DNA of 11,647 nt, from contig UZAE01013888.1 in the NCBI GenBank assembly GCA_900617975.1, positions 6,587 through 18,233 on the forward strand. The letters are read 5' to 3'. Of this stretch, positions 8,899-11,647 are shown one piece after another. This stretch comes from Rodentolepis nana. Taxonomy: Eukaryota; Platyhelminthes; Cestoda; Cyclophyllidea; Hymenolepididae. The translations under genes were made by a program, and so were the position numbers. The notes beneath the pieces are model-generated. The model had not been told where the DNA came from and searched no databases. It saw only the letters and a program-made list of their open reading frames with translations. Position 1 is the stretch's first letter; each line of letters starts with the position of its first letter.

Positions 8899-9222
8899 AT
8901 TTATTTATTTATATCAAATGGCAAGCGTTTTGATGGTTATCATTAGCCCTTTAGTTGACTTCGGGCTTCACCGAGGGAAAGGAACATCAAAGTGAGAAAA
9001 ATTGGAGAAGGGGAGCAGAAGAGAGATTCAAAGATGTAAAAGAGACAGACACAAAGGTAGAAAAAGGTGAGGTGTGTGCTGTGGAAGTGCTCGAATATGG
9101 CATACAGTGGGGGTGATGGTAGTTTGAAGTCAGAAGTCAACTACCGGTTTATAGACATTTTTGCCGTATGAGTATACGTTGCCCAGGGTGCACCACGTGC
9201 AGGTAAGTCTATCGCTCACCCC
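8899..9222 (-). mobile_element. SINE-like retroposon, copy 3 (most intact)
   Basis: The 324-bp element reads on the minus strand from the head AGGGGTGAGCGATAGACTTA at 9222 to the tail ATATAAATAAATAAAT at 8899. It is flanked by perfect 12-bp duplications TGCTACAAAACT. The A-rich simple tail and variable-length duplications are hallmarks of LINE-mobilised retroposons; size and lack of coding capacity fit a SINE. The head carries ACTTACCTG, then GTGGTGCACCCTGGGC and ACTCATACGGC. No convincing tRNA-type A and B boxes were found. On the plus strand the element presents CAG followed by GTAAGT, a consensus splice donor, at 9200-9208. It appears inserted in an open frame. Confidence 0.88.
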
Positions 9223-9234
9223 TGCTACAAAACT
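9223..9234. repeat. Right target-site duplication of SINE-like copy 3
   Basis: This is an exact partner of 8887-8898, adjacent to the element head. Confidence 0.88.
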
Positions 9235-9471
9235 TGAATATCATAAGAATCGAAATGCCATCTTTCATTCACAAAATTTACCCTCCTGTTGTTGGTGTAA
9301 TTCAGAGACGACAAAAAGTCCAGTTAAGAAATTGAATGTTAAAACTCTATGGGACAAATTAGGTCAATTAAAATAGTCAACAAATAATTTCTTACTGACT
9401 AACGGTACCAAAGTGGTAGACTTGCCATAATTACGCCATTCCTTTGACTAAATTCCTCATTTTTGGATTCT

Positions 9472-9477
9472 AATAAA
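9472..9477 (+). terminator. Candidate poly(A) signal AATAAA
   Basis: A canonical AATAAA lies about 95 bp after the TAG stop of the open frame that ends at 9376. The position fits a short 3' UTR, but the hexamer is frequent by chance in AT-rich DNA. Confidence 0.35.
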
Positions 9478-11090
9478 GAACTCCAAGAATCATGCCTCCG
9501 GATGTTTTCTGTAGTTCAAATGAATATAAAAGAATATATCATTTCTAATCACCATTTATTTTTGTCAATTTAGGGATGTGAATTTCTAGCTACTAATTAG
9601 TTATGAGTAGAAATTTTCATATTCGCCTTGTAGTGCCTTCTGCTTTAGAAAAAAGCTGAATTGCGAAATTCAGAATGAAGAAAATGTGGTTTATGAATGC
9701 AAAGTATTTCCATTGGAATTTTTTTCAATGTCATAAACTTCTTACTACCAAGAGCAAAATATTCTGAGTTTAATTGATTGACCAACATTTACATCAACAT
9801 ATATGCTACATGAGCAAATCCAATCGATATTTTAATAATAATTTTTTTCCATTTAACTCGATTTTATACTACATTTTATTTTGTTTAACCTTTCATTTGA
9901 ATACAAATCACAAACAATAGTAGAATTGACTAATCCAAAATTGGAGAAATTGCAAAGTAATTCACTTGCGTCTAATTAAATTTAACTGAAATAAACTATG
10001 CTGGGCTTGGTAAACTATAAAGGCAAACATTAATTCGTTCACCGCATAACGCCAATAAAATGCAGCTTGGCAGAGCGGATTCACGGAAACTAGCCAAGAT
10101 TTGAGAGGAATTTTAAGATGAACGCTGACTGGAATGGATATTAATTTTACATTGTTAGTTATACCTTTTTATGCTAATTTCTTTGCATTATGGGCGATAT
10201 CTATGACACTTACTACCTATTTCAGGGCCTTAAGCAATCGGAATGGCTAGATATGATGAAATTTTGTTTGCCAAAGGGCTCTTACTTAAGACCAAGTTAT
10301 ACTTCCTTTTGAGAATTTGATTCTCTTTCTCTCCGCTTGTATGTGTGCGTGTGCGTGTGTACAGTTAGAACTGGAATATTTGATAAAATGTCATAATTTA
10401 AGTTCATCAAGCAGAACACCAAGGAAGCATTGATTTGATAGCTTATTTAGAAATTAGTCAAAATTGCAAATTGTGGCAAGACCCCATTCCATGAAAACCC
10501 GAGCAAAGTTGCCATTTGTAAGCGAACACTTGAAAATTTCAACGTTATCTACACGACCACTCCACTTTTTTCACACTTAATCATGAGTCCCTTTCGGTGC
10601 AATTCTTAGTTTTTCTGGACAGAAAGTACCAATTCAACTTATCAGAATGCCATTGACTACTCCGTGATTAGAATCAATGTGAGTACTTTTAATAAATTAG
10701 TTGGAAAGAAACACCACACATTCAGTGGTACTACTCCTTTGTCAAATGTCATCCTCACGTCAATAATCACGTATCCGCTTGTCCAAAGTGTGATGAATGT
10801 TGTTCATTATAATAACCGGATATATTATAATATTTCAACAAAAATACTGATGATTAATTAACGTTCTATTTTTCTTCCTAATTTAATTATTCAAATTAAT
10901 GCAATATTCTTTCATAGGGAAAAGTATTTGATTGACAAATCAAATTACTATTTAGTTCTATGCCAAGCCAATCAACGTGGATGATTGAATTAAGGTCACG
11001 TTTTGCTAGCCTTTATACATTGAATAATTAATTGAAGGACGATTATAAATGCATAAAAATGGGAACGATTTCTCCAAGTACATTAATGAC
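9478..11090. other. AT-rich stretch without a recognised gene
   Basis: No gene family, RNA or SINE-like copy was recognised on either strand. Only short open frames are present, including one at 10664-10861 that looks like chance, and a TG/CG-type simple repeat at 10338-10362. Confidence 0.5.
10338..10362. repeat. Imperfect (TG)n microsatellite
   Basis: TGTATGTGTGCGTGTGCGTG followed by TGTAC: alternating pyrimidine-purine sequence of about 25 bp, which could adopt Z-DNA but has no evident genic role here. Confidence 0.8.
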
Positions 11091-11104
11091 TAAGTCATTG
11101 AGAA

Positions 11105-11511
11105 TTGTCCACAATAATATTCTCAAATTCAAACAAAATATTTTCACTTAAAATTATTTCACCTTCATTGTCGTTAGAAAGTGTAGTGATTGTCACAAGA
11201 ATAAGTCCTGATTTATCTTCACTAAGCTCAATGTTAAAATACTCTGATGCGTGGAAAGGCCCCGCCCCCTCCCCAGAAATAGTTCAACTACCTCAGCGAT
11301 ATGGAGAAAACAGACGTGTAGCGATCGTGTAGCCACTTTTGATCACGGCAAAATATGGTTAGAAATTGAATATAGTAGGCATGATTGGGGAGTCCTGAGA
11401 AGGCCTATTCGTGCACGGCCTCACCCACCAGAATGTTCGATTGCGAAAGTGATTGATTACTCTTATTGTGCTAGGATTGTGTACTTCGAAACAGCAAATT
11501 CATCTCCCTAG
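11105..11511 (+). CDS. Possible coding remnant, unidentified, in two overlapping frames
   Basis: A 75-codon frame (11105-11332) ends ...YGENRRVAIV and is overlapped by an 86-codon frame (11251-11511) containing IWLEIEYSRHDWGVLRRPI and RARPHPPECS. Read one after the other they could be one protein with a frame change near 11325, or exons. The second frame is richer in GC and in Arg/Pro/Trp than chance AT-rich translation usually gives. Against this, the minus strand of 11245-11095 also reads as an acidic, plausible C-terminus ending in TGA (EYFNIELSEDKSGLILVTIT...), so the coding strand is undecided. I recognise no family. No start, splice or poly(A) signal settles it. Confidence 0.25.
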
Positions 11512-11647
11512 GCAATTTTTCTTCCACTGATCATCACTAAAATTTAATAATTAAAGGCATTAACTCTGCTTTCAAAACACCAATTAATGCTTATTTTTTA
11601 TGATGCTTTTGTAGCGGACTGCTACACCAAATAAGCCTAGACTGTAC

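Larger units (their letters stand above)
8702..9376 (+). pseudogene. Possible gene remnant interrupted by SINE-like copy 3
   Basis: I do not recognise the protein. Three plus-strand open stretches follow one another: ATG 8702 to 8785 (MYAEFPQNSYVGIAGK...), 8784-8852 in another frame (VKSTPWLENNAVLKAAYSN...), and 8855 onward (DVEVGTLLIEIATKLE...) back in the first frame. The third is split by the element at 8899-9222. Skipping the element and one 12-bp duplication (336 bp, a multiple of three) keeps the frame open through to TAG at 9374-9376, giving about 63 codons ending in LWDKLGQLK. AATAAA lies about 95 bp past the stop. Alternatively TTAG at 8851-8854 could be an acceptor and the last piece a true terminal exon. 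Short open frames are common in AT-rich DNA, so this remains tentative. Confidence 0.35.

Noticed and set aside
8943..9140. 65-codon minus-strand open frame as a gene
   Set aside because: It is entirely inside SINE-like copy 3.
10664..10861. 65-codon plus-strand open frame as a gene
   Set aside because: The composition is typical of chance frames in AT-rich DNA, with no motif, context or similarity recognised.

Overview
This window looks like nuclear DNA from a eukaryote. It is AT-rich, gene-sparse and intron-bearing, with canonical GT-AG junctions, decayed gene copies and short retroposon copies that carry target-site duplications. The two recognisable genes are animal-type. The intron sizes (77 and 104 bp in one gene) and the general look would suit a flatworm, possibly a tapeworm, but that is an inference from reading only.

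Positions 1-1331, minus strand: three clean exons encode the N-terminus of protein O-GlcNAcase (GH84). They start at an ATG at 1331 and run in frame for 118 codons to a donor-like GT just left of 797. The next exon, which should carry the catalytic Asp pair, is not visible. The left 800 bases hold a diverged partial copy of the third exon (300-372), a second small duplication, and an unexplained plus-strand open frame (439-699).

Positions 1332-5848: after an intergenic stretch comes, head to head on the plus strand, a decayed unprocessed copy of a DDX5/DDX17/Dbp2-type DEAD-box RNA helicase. Helicase motifs appear in the right order. Motif I is intact, but the DEAD box itself reads GEPG, there are in-frame stops and frame changes, and intron boundaries are still present. 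A TATA-like box and a strong donor upstream may be its old promoter and first non-coding exon.

Positions 5849-9500: this is a repeat-rich region with three copies of a roughly 310-325 bp SINE-like element, one on plus and two on minus. Two copies are flanked by 12-15 bp target-site duplications, and one ends in a TAAA-type tail. Copies 1 and 2 form a large inverted repeat. The third copy sits inside an open frame that reads through when the element and one duplication are mentally removed; the frame then ends at a stop followed about 95 bp later by AATAAA. It may be a gene remnant hit by the element. A nearly perfect 153-bp tandem duplication lies just upstream.

Positions 9500-11647: this is AT-rich sequence with no recognisable gene until 11.1-11.5 kb, where overlapping open frames with a GC-rich patch might be a coding remnant of unknown identity. 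No bacterial features, CRISPR arrays, rRNA or convincing tRNA were seen.
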